Origin: Paraphoma chrysanthemicola
Taxonomy: Eukaryota > Ascomycota > Dothideomycetes > Pleosporales > Phaeosphaeriaceae
DNA length: 64,000 nt
Reading direction: 5' to 3'
NCBI GenBank assembly: GCA_020744225.1
Contig: JAGMWG010000027.1
Location: 1 to 64,000 of the forward strand
Shown: in pieces, positions 54,585 through 64,000 of the stretch
Position numbering within the stretch: position 1 is the first letter of the stretch
How the letters are laid out: each line of letters begins with the position of its first letter
Notes under the pieces: generated by a model
What the model was told of the DNA's origin: nothing
What the model saw: the letters and a program-made list of their open reading frames with translations, nothing else
Databases searched by the model: none
Translations under genes and position numbers: made by a program

Positions 54585-57454
54585 ATGGGTAAAATCAGCT
54601 TTAAAGAGTGCAGGGTTCGATATGAAGCAAATACTACGCTGCAGCACCAGTTCCAGTGGTATCCGCGACCTGTGGTGGGCATCGATCGCAACGATTCCAC
54701 GCAAATATCAAGAGAAGGATGTCTGTATCTGTGTGGTTCAGGCGCAGACTACTACACGTGGCAAGAAGCATCGAGCACCATTACGACATGGATCCTACCC
54801 GTTATCGGTACCCTCCTCCAGGCTCCGTTTGAGAGCAACGCGACCAAGCGCACATTCCTGGCGATCGCAAGATGGGTTGGCTCGCCAATTGCATCTATAT
54901 CGTACGTGCTATGGAACATCAAGGTCTCTGCAAAGGCTGCCCTCATGGTCGACATGGCAGTCAAGTACGATGAGACACCGGATCGCAAAACCGACTTTGG
55001 CAGCATGAGAGACTCCATGTACTTGTTGCTCGTGATGAACCAATACACGCTGGAGCCCGAGGTGGTCGAAGGCAAGAAGGAGGCGGAATGTCTACTACGG
55101 ATCGCGCTGTTCAGCCGAGATCTCAGGCTGACCGACACTGATAAGACACTGAGACAGATGCGACGGATTCTTGCACGAGAGTTACGTGAGATGAGACGCA
55201 GAGGAGCGGTACCAGGTGAGTGAGCCCAAATCTTCCATACCAGCCGTTCTCTGACGCTTACAGTATTTGTTTCAATCCTGTGGTTCCTATTCGCGTTTGC
55301 CCTATCCGTGGAGGGCGCATTTGGCGCCCTTGGTCAGAATACCACTGCACATGATCTCGCACTGGGGTGTTTACTGGCATGGTTTCCTATTCTCATCATG
55401 GGCTCGATCGTAGATCGGAACCCGATTGCAGCCGAAGCGATCCGCCTCAAGCTGAACACGTTGATCGATCATGTACGCCATTCGCTCCAGAACGACGACC
55501 ATCGCAATCACTTCATCAACACTTTCCGAGACCAACACAACTTCGCACAGCTCAGATCACGTGTCGAAAGTGTCGCGCATGGAAGTGATGATGAGTACGA
55601 GTTCTTCAAAGAGTTTGCTGGACAGGCTCGAGTAAGGTGGCATTATGGTGCAGCCCATCCCATTCTGTCGGATATTGAGGACTGCTATATCGCCGAGAAA
55701 GGGCGTAACTGGCTAGCAGACGAGAAGGATGCACGATCGAATCTCGTCCTCGGAACCATCAACGATGAAGGACTCATGTGGTTCGACATTCGCGAATTCT
55801 GGCAAGTCGGAAGCGCAATCCTAATCGTCGGTGCCAGTTGCGGCGGAGCGTTCATTCTGAGTTTTTTCACTCCGACTGTTGGTCTTGGGTGCCGTAGCGG
55901 TGGCTACACCATCTTTTTCAGCGTTGCTTTAGGTCTTATGATCGCGGAAATGACACTCTGGCTAGTCATGTCACCCTACCAGATGAGAATTCCATGGCTC
56001 GTCAAAATCATGGAATACCTTCGGCGTAATGCGGCTTTCAACAACAGGGAGAACAATACACGAGAGAGGTGGGCATTTCTGCGCCGTACCGCTTCTAGTT
56101 TCCAGCTCGAGATGGAAAGCAAATTCACCAAATTTGTTGGTTGGCTCGTGCATTTGGTGCCTGGTAAGAATAAGAGGACTCGGAGGAAGAATGCCATGTC
56201 CTCGTTGGAAGAAAGTTTTCGCGCGCTGAGGAAGCTCAGTACGCAAAGGAGATGGGAGCTATTCTTCTTTCGCCCAGTAGAAGCATTCAACACCATCTGG
56301 CTGGTAAGTGAAACACTCTTAGTTTTCACAATAGCGTTGCACACACTGGATGATGGCGGGGTCATTCTTTCTGAGGTTGGCGCATCGTGCTGATAAAAAG
56401 TCAGATATACATCGTTCTCGCGCAAACATTTGGATGGTATAAAACGTGCAATTGCGTCACGAGCACATGGGGTGGCGAAGGTGGCTACCTCGATTTTGCG
56501 GTCCAAGACACATCAAACAGTCCTTGGGTGCTTTATTACTGGACGACTGGGACGCTGCTCACAGGCATTGTGATGCTAGGCTCTATGTTCTACATCACGG
56601 TTGAGGTGAGCTACGGCCATATCTCGACACCTTGTCGACTGTGCTAACCTAGTTACTAGTGGTGCCAGCAATCCTTTCTCTCTACAGAGGTATATCAAGA
56701 CGCCATGGATGGCTTACACATGACGCGGGACTATCGATCATTGACATACTGGTTCCGTGTGGCCTCTCGATTTGTTTCCAAGTTTACCTTTGACCCCCTT
56801 GAGTCACTCGGTGTGAGCTTTGGACTCATCAAAGCGAAGCAGAAGACTCTTGTTTGGACCAAAACTCACACCTGGGATCCCAAGGTTATTCCCGACAACC
56901 CAACCACTGAGCCATCATCAGCAACCGCGCACAAACCTTCTCCATCCATCGAGCTCACCGACTACTCCACTTTACCACAAGGCGAATCAGCGGCTCAAGA
57001 CACACCCGCCATGGCGCACTCACTATTCCCGCCAGCGCTTACCACGCGACGACCACGCTACGAGAGCGACGCATCACACCACGAACCTTCGTTGCCAATC
57101 TATCAGCAATTTCGCACGAGCGATGATTCCCAGCGGCCTTTCATACAGCGCCCGTCCGATGTGCACCGCTCTCGCGCTCCGTCTTCATCAGACCATGGCC
57201 GACGAAGTAGCGAAGCTCGTAGAGATAGCGAAATGACTGGAAGATCGAGTAGCGAGTATGCAGCATCGCCTTCGTCGCCGCCAGAAGATCAGCCTTCCTT
57301 TGGCGGATGGCTTGGGCTCAATTCGTCGTTCCGTGGGCGTCATGGCTATCAGCGAACGAACTCTGATCCAGGAAGCCCACCGGTTGATATGGTTGCTGAG
57401 GTCGAGGAAAACGCGTTGGGAATACGCTACGATAATAGAGACGAGGCAAGGTGA
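54585..57454 (+). CDS. Large fungal multi-pass membrane protein, unknown function
   Basis: Four exons, 54585-55215, 55264-56303, 56405-56605 and 56660-57454, give 888 aa. The N-terminal part has GCLYLCGSGADYYTWQEASS followed by TITTWILPVIGTLLQAPFES, a hallmark of an uncharacterised Pezizomycotina membrane family. Membrane spans follow at ~VFVSILWFLFAFALSVEGAF, LGCLLAWFPILIMGSIV, VGSAILIVGASCGGAFILSF, TIFFSVALGLMIAEMTLWLV, TIWLIYIVLAQTFGWY and TTGTLLTGIVMLGSMFYITV. A CNC motif precedes a GGEGGYLDF loop. The last ~220 residues are polar, Ser/Pro-rich and probably disordered (RRSSEARRDSEMTGRSSSEY), a likely phosphorylation target. No enzymatic motif. Function unknown. Confidence 0.8.
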
Positions 57455-57577
57455 ATAGAGTTTGGCGGAGAAGCATTTATCCGGCATTCTTCCGTGAATA
57501 TATACGGCATATTCGTTGCTTCTCGGTACCAAATGTGTACTATACCAGTTCTTCACAATTTGTATGCAAATGAAACA

Positions 57578-58690
57578 ATGTCAACAATACCTTCGATTAG
57601 ATTTGTCGTTGTCGGAACTGGTTTGATCGGTCCAAGGCACGCTGAGGCCATTCTCAACACAGCCGGTGCGCAATTGGCATGTATTGTGGACCCTCACCCA
57701 TCAGCAATCAATGTAGCATCAAAGCTGCAATGTCCCTTATATCCGTCTATACAATCAATGCTCGATGGTTCTATCGCGAAGCCCGATGCAGCCTTGGTTT
57801 GCACACCTAACCACACTCATGTTGCCGTGTCCAAAGACCTTCTGCAAGCCGGCATACACGTCTTGTGCGAAAAGCCCATATCTGTTGACGTACAAAGTGG
57901 GCAGGAACTAGTACGCTTCACCCCCAATAGATTCACGCAAGACGTTATTAACAATAACCAGATCGAATGCGCCAGCGTGAACAATCGCCATCTCCTCATC
58001 GGTCACCACCGCCGCTTCAACCGCTACGTCGTCGCACTAAAACAGCACCTCCCATCGCTAGGCCGTCTCATCGCCATGAACGCCCTATGGACCATCTTCA
58101 AACCCATGTCATACTTCGACCCACCAACCGAATGGCGCCGCCTCGACTCCGCAGGCCCAATCTTCATCAACTTGATCCACGAAATCGATCTCCTGCACTA
58201 CTGGTACGGGCCCATCACACGCGTATACGCAGAACAAGCACCGTCGCAACGCGGCTTTGACGCGGAAGAAGGCGCGGCGATCACGTTGCGGTTTGCGAGT
58301 GGGATGGTGGGCACGTTTTTACTCGCGGATGCAGTCGTGTCGCCGCATAATTTCGAAGCTGGGACGGGTGAGAATCCGCTTATTCCGTACATCGGACAGG
58401 ATTTTCATCGCGTGTTTGGATCGCAGGGCATGTTAAGTGTGCCGGATATGACGCGGTGGGAGTACAGTGGTGAGAAAAGCTGGCATGCAGATATAGCTGC
58501 GACGCGGTTGGATGTGCCGGAGATGAAGATCCCATTTGAGGCGCAGATTGAGCATTTTGTGGGTGTGATTAGGGGGACCGAGGAGCCGAGGTGTGATGGG
58601 CGGGAGGGGCTGCGGGCCGTGGTTGTGTGTGAGGCGATTAAGGCGTCGATGAGGAGGGGGGAGGCTGTAGAGGTTGTGGATACGGTGTAG
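57578..58690 (+). CDS. Gfo/Idh/MocA-family NAD(P)-dependent oxidoreductase
   Basis: Start at ATG 57578 (MSTIPSIRFVVVGTG), because the earlier in-frame Met lies 28 codons upstream without homology-like sequence. A 51-nt in-frame intron, 57911-57961 (gtacgc...accag), is inferred: removing it restores the family sequence between SGQEL and IECASVNNRHLLIGHHRRFN. The product is then 353 aa. The Rossmann fold shows GTGLIGPRHAEAI, and the family motif is GIHVLCEKPIS (EKP lysine). GPIFINLIHEIDLLHYWYGP carries the conserved His of the active site. Such enzymes oxidise or reduce sugars, inositols and related polyols. Substrate not predictable. It may be cytosolic. The gene closely follows the large membrane-protein gene on the same strand. 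Confidence 0.88.
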   Translation: MSTIPSIRFVVVGTGLIGPRHAEAILNTAGAQLACIVDPHPSAINVASKLQCPLYPSIQSMLDGSIAKPDAALVCTPNHTHVAVSKDLLQAGIHVLCEKPISVDVQSGQELVRFTPNRFTQDVINNNQIECASVNNRHLLIGHHRRFNRYVVALKQHLPSLGRLIAMNALWTIFKPMSYFDPPTEWRRLDSAGPIFINLIHEIDLLHYWYGPITRVYAEQAPSQRGFDAEEGAAITLRFASGMVGTFLLADAVVSPHNFEAGTGENPLIPYIGQDFHRVFGSQGMLSVPDMTRWEYSGEKSWHADIAATRLDVPEMKIPFEAQIEHFVGVIRGTEEPRCDGREGLRAVVVCEAIKASMRRGEAVEVVDTV

Positions 58691-59421
58691 TGAATTATTC
58701 CTCGAAATAGGTTTCATCTATCAGGAGTAGCTCTATGCTGTACTGAGATTGTCCGCCTTGCCACTTTTACCACTTAGAGCACACCTCGAGGGTTAGGGGA
58801 TATCAGTCACCACGAGTTGATGTATTCTTCGCACTATTGCTTTCTGCGTCGGATTGAAGCCATGAAATACAAAATGGACACATTTGTTGAGGTTTTGGCT
58901 GGTGCTCGTACAAGACCTAGGGGCAAAATTGAACTTCTTGCAGTTATTTCACAAGTTTTCTTCGAGGAAATGGACGCACTGGCTTTGACAGTATTTTGGT
59001 AGACGATGTGAACACTTCGTGAATCTCACCAAGGTGCCGCATTGCTGCAATCTGATCTTAGAGATAATTATGGCTTTTGTCGCTTTGAATGTAGATCGAA
59101 AGCATGAATCTAGGGACATTTTATTTATGTGTCAGATTAAGGATCGAGGTAGATTTGCGGAACACTGCACAAAGGCCCTCGGTTGATGTGTACGGGTGAT
59201 GTGAGTGAGTTAGCACGGACAGGAAGCAACTATTCAAAGTGACAGAGAAAGCCGAGCGATTGGAAAAAGTAAAAACGTCGGCTCTTGCTGTGGCATGGTG
59301 TTTATTTTGATGTCTTCGTAGGCAGTGTCACGAGAATAATGTAACCCTACTATGGGCGGCCGAACGACACATGTGGCCATTGCCCCGCCATATGGCCCAA
59401 TAATTTCGCATACATCCGACA
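58691..59421. other. Intergenic region between convergent genes
   Basis: About 0.73 kb between the stop codons of the MocA-type oxidoreductase (plus) and the alcohol dehydrogenase (minus), so it should hold both 3' ends. No gene-like frame or RNA gene seen. Confidence 0.45.
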
Positions 59422-60906
59422 TCAAGACTGTGCTCGGCCGAATGCAGTGGATAGGCACACTTTCAAGCCTCCTGGCACTTTGTGATTGAAGAATGCATCG
59501 TAATTCTGAGAGATGTTCTCGAGCTGATCTAATGGAGGTGATTAATCAGCGGACGAGGTCTCGATGTGGCAGGGTTCAATTGAACTATGCTTACCTTCGT
59601 GCGTGAACATAAAAGAGGGGTCATATTTGCCTTCGACCACGATGTCCAGAAGGTATGGGAAGTACTAGAAGGTTCATATATGGTCAGCCAGCGCTCAATA
59701 TCAGAGGTAGTAGTCACAGGATCTCTATCGTTCTTCCTGCGCAGTAGGTATGATTGCAGAAGAGGGCAAAACTCACCTTCTGGGCATAGAGTTGACCACC
59801 GCGTAGCGTGATAGCCTTTTCCATCAACATTCCAATTGGGAAATTGTTGGTTGAATAGAAGAAATCGCCAATCAAGGCGATATTTCCTCCTTTTCGCGTT
59901 GCCTTGATCACTGCGCTTACAGTATCTGAGCTGTCTCCTTCCATTCCCAGCGCTCTCATGGTGGCATGCTTGGCTGAGTTGGTGCTCCTGAAACCACTTG
60001 CTTCGATACCTCGGTCCAAGCCGTGTGGTTCGATGGTCAAAATGTAATCTGCCGGATTGGAGTGCTCGTTTACGTCCACAGGAATCATGCCGTAGGACTT
60101 TGCGATGGCGAGCCGTTTCACGTCTTTGTCAATTGCGTACACCTTAGCAGCTCCGCGGAACTTGGCCAAACGCTGGATAGAGAGGCCCACCGCGCCACAG
60201 CCCCAAACGCCAACAATGTCTCCTTCTCCTACTTCCGCCAGCTCGTTACCGTGCCACGCAGTCGGTGTCACGTCCGCAAGACCAACCAATTTCTTAGGAT
60301 CAATGTCCTTTGGCGCCTTGACACAGACAAGATCCGCATTCGGGACGCGGCAGTACTCAGCTTGGTCACCTGGGTACCCTCCTGTGATCATGGAATAGCC
60401 GAAGATGCCCGATAAGCGATGGCCGTACATCTGCTCCAGCTCTTTCGACGGATTGGTACGATCGCAGAGAGAGTACTCTTTGCGCTTACAATAGAAGCAG
60501 TCTCCGCAAGCAATTACTGGCAAGATGATGACCCTGTCGCCCACTTTCAAGTTCTTGACCTCGGGCCCGACTTCCTCGACGATGCCGATGGCCTCGTGGC
60601 CCATGATCAAACCTTTTTCCATGACTTTGTTCATATCGCCGGCATACATGTGAAGATCCGAGCCACATATGGTGCAATGAGTAACGTGTACGATGGCGTC
60701 TTTGGGTGCGGTGATGGTGGGCTTGGGAACTTCGCCCAGCTCGATCGATTTCGTGCCCGTCCAAATAGCCGCCTTCATCGTCTCGCTAGGATGAGGCTTA
60801 TACTCCGTCGTATATACTGGTCTTAAATCCAAGGTAAGTATGGTGTGTCATGTGCCATGGAGGGCGTGGGTGGCGTTTAGGAGACTTACTTGCCGACTTG
60901 CGCCAT
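59422..60906 (-). CDS. Zinc-dependent alcohol dehydrogenase, FDH-like MDR family
   Basis: Four exons, 60906-60890, 60821-59777, 59664-59595 and 59528-59422, give 412 aa. The first coding exon is 17 nt (MAQVGK). MDR/GroES zinc-ADH features are all present: catalytic zinc CTICGSDLHMYAGD and GHEAIGIVEEVGPEV, structural zinc cysteines in CGDCFYCKRKEYSLC, Rossmann motif VWGCGAVGLS and LRGGQLYAQK near the end of exon 2. The overall layout and GIFGYSMITGGYPGDQAEYC match the glutathione-independent formaldehyde-dehydrogenase-like branch. It oxidises or reduces an alcohol/aldehyde pair with NAD(P); the substrate is unknown. A further 59 codons in two 3' exons complete a conserved C-terminus. Confidence 0.9.
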
Positions 60907-62037
60907 TGTGGATTGCTGATGGTCTCCGAGAACTGATCGAAATATTGTCCTTTGCGTGGTGCTCGAAAAGCGTTATTTGCGGCTATATGAGCTATATTAT
61001 TTCTGTTTGTTCCGGGCACATCGAACTTTATAGCCGCAGTGCGTAGGGACATATTTTCGAGTTTGATCGATACATTCTCATCGCAATGTCATGTTGTTAA
61101 TCAGAATCTCGCAATGTCAAATCATTGTTAGAGATGATTTCACCAACCATGGAGTTAGTAAACCTGATCGTGAAAGTTTGGTTCAAAAGCGTGGCGTATG
61201 CACAAGTTGTAATCGTGACGTGAGTCATGTTGTCCACAATACCACATCTAGACCGACGCGCAGATGCATACCTGAAAAGTTTGTCTATATTACTTACACG
61301 AGAGTGCAATCGAGCGAGGTGTTAGGTAATATATTTGCTGTTATGACATAAGTTCGAGAGCTTAGCTTTCCGATCGTGATGCGATAAGCATCTCAGCTAT
61401 GTATGTGATGCATGCATGCCGAGGTAAGACCCTTGAAGGACATCAATCTGAAGAGAATAGCACTAGTAATATCAAACAAGGCACGCAATGTTACGCGCTC
61501 ATATATTTTGCCCCAGTTCTTCAAGATACGCGCCAACAGAGAGGTTCCATTGCGAAGTCCATCTGATGTGGCGACACCTGCGGGACGGCCCATATAGCTC
61601 GCCCATATTCAACAGTCTACCCGCCAAGAGCCGACGTATCGGTATGCTTTTATATACGACTGATATGGCAAGATAAGTGTCACGCCATTACACATTCACG
61701 CCGGCCAAATCCTCTCACGTGCCCTTTTTCGAACCTTGATGCCGCCGGTTCTCTTGGTGCATACAAGGTACATCACCTATGTGAATCGAGGGGGTCTAGC
61801 TGCCTCCGTTGTCCTGCGCCTGTATTCGTGCTTGCAGCACCGGATATCGATGATTTCTCGGCCCATGAACGGCTAGAGAAGCACAGTGTACTTCAGCTCT
61901 TTGCTCAATAGCATTGGTGGTGTTGTTGTTTTCGAAAAGAATCGAGCCCAACTACCGTAAAGTAGATTGACCCTCCATCCTACACCCCTGCTCGCGGTGA
62001 TGCCCTTGCGCCTGACGCTGGCTTCTCCTCTACCAAC
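60907..62037. other. Intergenic region, ADH promoter side
   Basis: 1.13 kb with short frames only. It contains the ADH 5' flank and the 3' flank of the OpgH-like gene. Nothing else recognised. Confidence 0.45.
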
Positions 62038-63813
62038 TCAGGAACTCTTTGCCTTTGGCAAAGAAAGCGCATGAATTTCGGGCGATACGATCGAAGATAG
62101 TACTGGTGGTACTGCCACCTCTTCTGGGATCATGAATAGACGCAGGCGAAGAGTAATCTGGCTCAGATAAGGAGACGCAGTTAACACAGCAGTAGGTACG
62201 CCCAATGCCAGGCTTAGGGCTAACATCGAAAGCCTGAAAGCTGTGAAACCATCTTGAGTAAAAATCATGCTGGCGATACCAATTCCAATAACAGTTGGCA
62301 GCCAAAGAGTTCGGTAAGCATCTCGCCAGCCGAGGCCAAGTCGGTCGCGATTCTGGGCGTCCCACACAAATGAGCTGTGAATGAATGAGCTGAACACCAG
62401 AGCCGTTATAGCGATACTCATGGTGGGTCCGATAAGCGCCATATAGAGGATATGTAAGAAGACGGAGATGGCCCAGCGAAAGCCGTCGCCGTAGCCTTTG
62501 ACGCACTTTGTTGCTATCCAGGCGATACTAACAATCCGGGGGAAGGCGCTCATGTTGATGTGAAGTAGCTGAGAGTAAGCACTGAGATCGTTGATATTGC
62601 GGGTGTCGGAGTGGTCTAGTGTTGACTTGATGATCGTGGCGAGAGTCATTACAGTCCAAACGGTCGGTCCCAGATGGGCAGACAAGACCTGACATATCTG
62701 GATGCGACTGATGAACTTGAGGCCAGGCTGTCTCAATAGAACGGCATATTGAATAGTGCCCCGGCACCAGCGAAGTTCCCGGCGCATGTGATCGATGAAA
62801 GTAGGTGGCTGCGCCTCGTAGCTGCCGGTCTCGACGGGTAACAGTCGGACTTCGTAGCCTGCGCGGCGCATGAACATGGACTCAATGATGTCATGACTAA
62901 GGATGAAGCCCCCAAGCGGCGGCCTTTCTTTGAGAACTGGCAGCTTGCAGTTCTCCAGAAAAGCCTGGGTGCGAATGATCGCGTTGTGGCCCCAGAAGAT
63001 CGCGGAGTCTTTGTACCACCAACTTAAACCTGTGTTGTGGACCTGGGTGCTGAAGAAATACATAACACGGCTAAAACCACTAACTGACGGTGTGGTAGTG
63101 AACTGGGTTTGTATCATGCCAATTTTAGGGTGTTTTTCCATGCTTGACGCCAGCCGAACCAATAAATCTCCACTCATAGTGCTGTCAGAGTCAAGCGGGA
63201 CGAAGAAATCGTCCCCGTCGGAGTGATACTCGACATAATCGAAAGCGTTTCCTGCTTTGAATCCAGTGTTCTTGATACGGCGCCGGTAAAAGGCCGGCCC
63301 GAAGGTGCCATTGCTCAGTTTCCCCTTGAGTTTCTCGAAGGTATTTTCTTCCATGTGCATGATATCTGGGTCGGAAGTGTCGCTTAGCAAAACGAATCTG
63401 AAGTTTCGAAGGCGGCCGGTTTGAGATAAGCTTTCGTGCATGGCGAGGACTCGACTGAATATCGGATCCGGCTCTTCGTTGCGCATGTAGATAGTAAGTG
63501 CTGTTTTGGAATGTAGTTCTGGACGTGGACTTCTCTCGTCGAAGTAGGGGTAGAGGGACTTCTCGGTGTTCCCAAAAGTCATGACGCACAAACCAATAAT
63601 GATAGTCCAAAGATCTATGGTAGGCGAAACAGCACCAAAGAATGTGCAGATGAGGAGGAAAACCTCGAAAGGCCCAATGCCGCCGGTTCTCAGTATGACG
63701 AAGCTGTTCCACATGATGCAAACCAATGTTCCAGTGTGAAGGGCCAACACCAGCAAATGACGCTTAGCCGTCGATATTCCATCAGCACGGTGAGCAGTTT
63801 GGGGATTGCCCAT
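62038..63813 (-). CDS. OpgH/MdoH-like membrane glucosyltransferase (GT2)
   Basis: Intronless over 591 codons from ATG 63813. The frame stays open upstream to about 63958, so the start is uncertain and a 5' exon may lie beyond the window. Three N-terminal membrane spans (HLLVLALHTGTLVCIMWNSF, FEVFLLICTFFGAV, TIIIGLCVMTFG) precede the GT2 domain. Its motifs match bacterial OpgH: TIYMRNEEP, FYRRRIKNTGFKAGNAFDY, the DxD site VPLDSDSTMSGDLLVRL, IFWGHNAIIRTQAF, GGFILSHDIIESMFMRRAGY, SYEAQPPTFIDHMRRELRW and RWCRGTIQ. Four or five membrane spans follow. In proteobacteria OpgH makes the beta-1,2-glucan backbone of osmoregulated periplasmic glucans from UDP-glucose. In a fungus it would act at a membrane on UDP-sugar, product unknown. 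Its partner OpgG is not seen. Bacterial origin is inferred. Confidence 0.85.
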   Translation of the reverse strand: MGNPQTAHRADGISTAKRHLLVLALHTGTLVCIMWNSFVILRTGGIGPFEVFLLICTFFGAVSPTIDLWTIIIGLCVMTFGNTEKSLYPYFDERSPRPELHSKTALTIYMRNEEPDPIFSRVLAMHESLSQTGRLRNFRFVLLSDTSDPDIMHMEENTFEKLKGKLSNGTFGPAFYRRRIKNTGFKAGNAFDYVEYHSDGDDFFVPLDSDSTMSGDLLVRLASSMEKHPKIGMIQTQFTTTPSVSGFSRVMYFFSTQVHNTGLSWWYKDSAIFWGHNAIIRTQAFLENCKLPVLKERPPLGGFILSHDIIESMFMRRAGYEVRLLPVETGSYEAQPPTFIDHMRRELRWCRGTIQYAVLLRQPGLKFISRIQICQVLSAHLGPTVWTVMTLATIIKSTLDHSDTRNINDLSAYSQLLHINMSAFPRIVSIAWIATKCVKGYGDGFRWAISVFLHILYMALIGPTMSIAITALVFSSFIHSSFVWDAQNRDRLGLGWRDAYRTLWLPTVIGIGIASMIFTQDGFTAFRLSMLALSLALGVPTAVLTASPYLSQITLRLRLFMIPEEVAVPPVLSSIVSPEIHALSLPKAKSS

Positions 63814-64000
63814 GGTGTACGCCGTCCCGTCCAGCCTTTGACGCAGTTCGAGAATTGAATTCGTTAAGAGTAATGATTCCCACTGGCTATAAAAGTAGAA
63901 GCCAAAGTACAAGGTGATGTAATTGAACAGGTAACGGGTCGATAATGAACAATAAGAGACACTTCATCTGTGTTAACAAAGCCGATAAGGAAACCGAGAC
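63814..64000. other. Window end upstream of the OpgH-like gene
   Basis: 187 bp. On the minus strand the OpgH frame continues without a stop to about 63958 but has no ATG. Possible splice acceptors (for example tttatag near 63890) leave open a 5' exon outside the window. Confidence 0.4.

Overview
This window is nuclear DNA of a filamentous ascomycete (Pezizomycotina, most likely Dothideomycetes). The genes have short spliceosomal introns of about 42-150 nt with GT..AG ends. Ordinary GC-balanced genes alternate with extremely A+T-rich blocks full of TA dinucleotides, as left by repeat-induced point mutation (RIP). Typical fungal families are present: a DUF3533/Sng1 protein, a fungal rhodopsin-domain protein, HsbA, a subgroup C GH18 chitinase, LysM proteins and CYP504. 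No species name can be given from the sequence alone.

Layout. 1-5.1 kb is a RIP-degraded repeat block: two tandem copies of a unit of about 1.91 kb with ruined coding frames on the minus strand, a ~313 bp tandem repeat, and a 22-bp minisatellite. 5.1-10 kb holds an Sng1-like membrane protein and an aldehyde dehydrogenase. A second A+T island (about 9.96-11.34 kb) starts some 20 bp after the aldehyde dehydrogenase stop codon. 13.2-16.6 kb holds a rhodopsin-domain gene and two broken genes beside a small A+T patch.

16.9-32.7 kb is the most interesting part. It holds a very large chitin-binding GH18 chitinase divergent from a protein with about seven LysM-like modules, an F-box-like gene, a cytochrome P450 relic, a possible transposase tail, and an intronless 827-aa gene of the bacterial DUF1906 (Rv2525c-like) glycoside-hydrolase/peptidoglycan-binding type. 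That gene is tightly bracketed by 31-bp direct repeats. An HsbA cell-surface protein follows.

36.5-60.9 kb is mostly conserved core genome: Ras, a molybdopterin-binding-domain protein divergent from glia maturation factor, CYP504, a type II membrane protein, mitochondrial RNA polymerase, a Gfo/Idh/MocA oxidoreductase, a zinc alcohol dehydrogenase and two multi-pass membrane proteins of unknown function. A tRNA-like gene with an insertion of about 100 nt lies near 41.7 kb. The right edge holds an intronless membrane glucosyltransferase resembling bacterial OpgH/MdoH.

The chitinase, LysM protein, DUF1906 protein, HsbA and OpgH-like enzyme all concern glycans or cell surfaces. I infer a local enrichment for cell-wall work and, for two of them, ancient or recent transfer from bacteria. 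Exon boundaries were placed by eye from splice consensus plus reading-frame continuity and have no transcript support.
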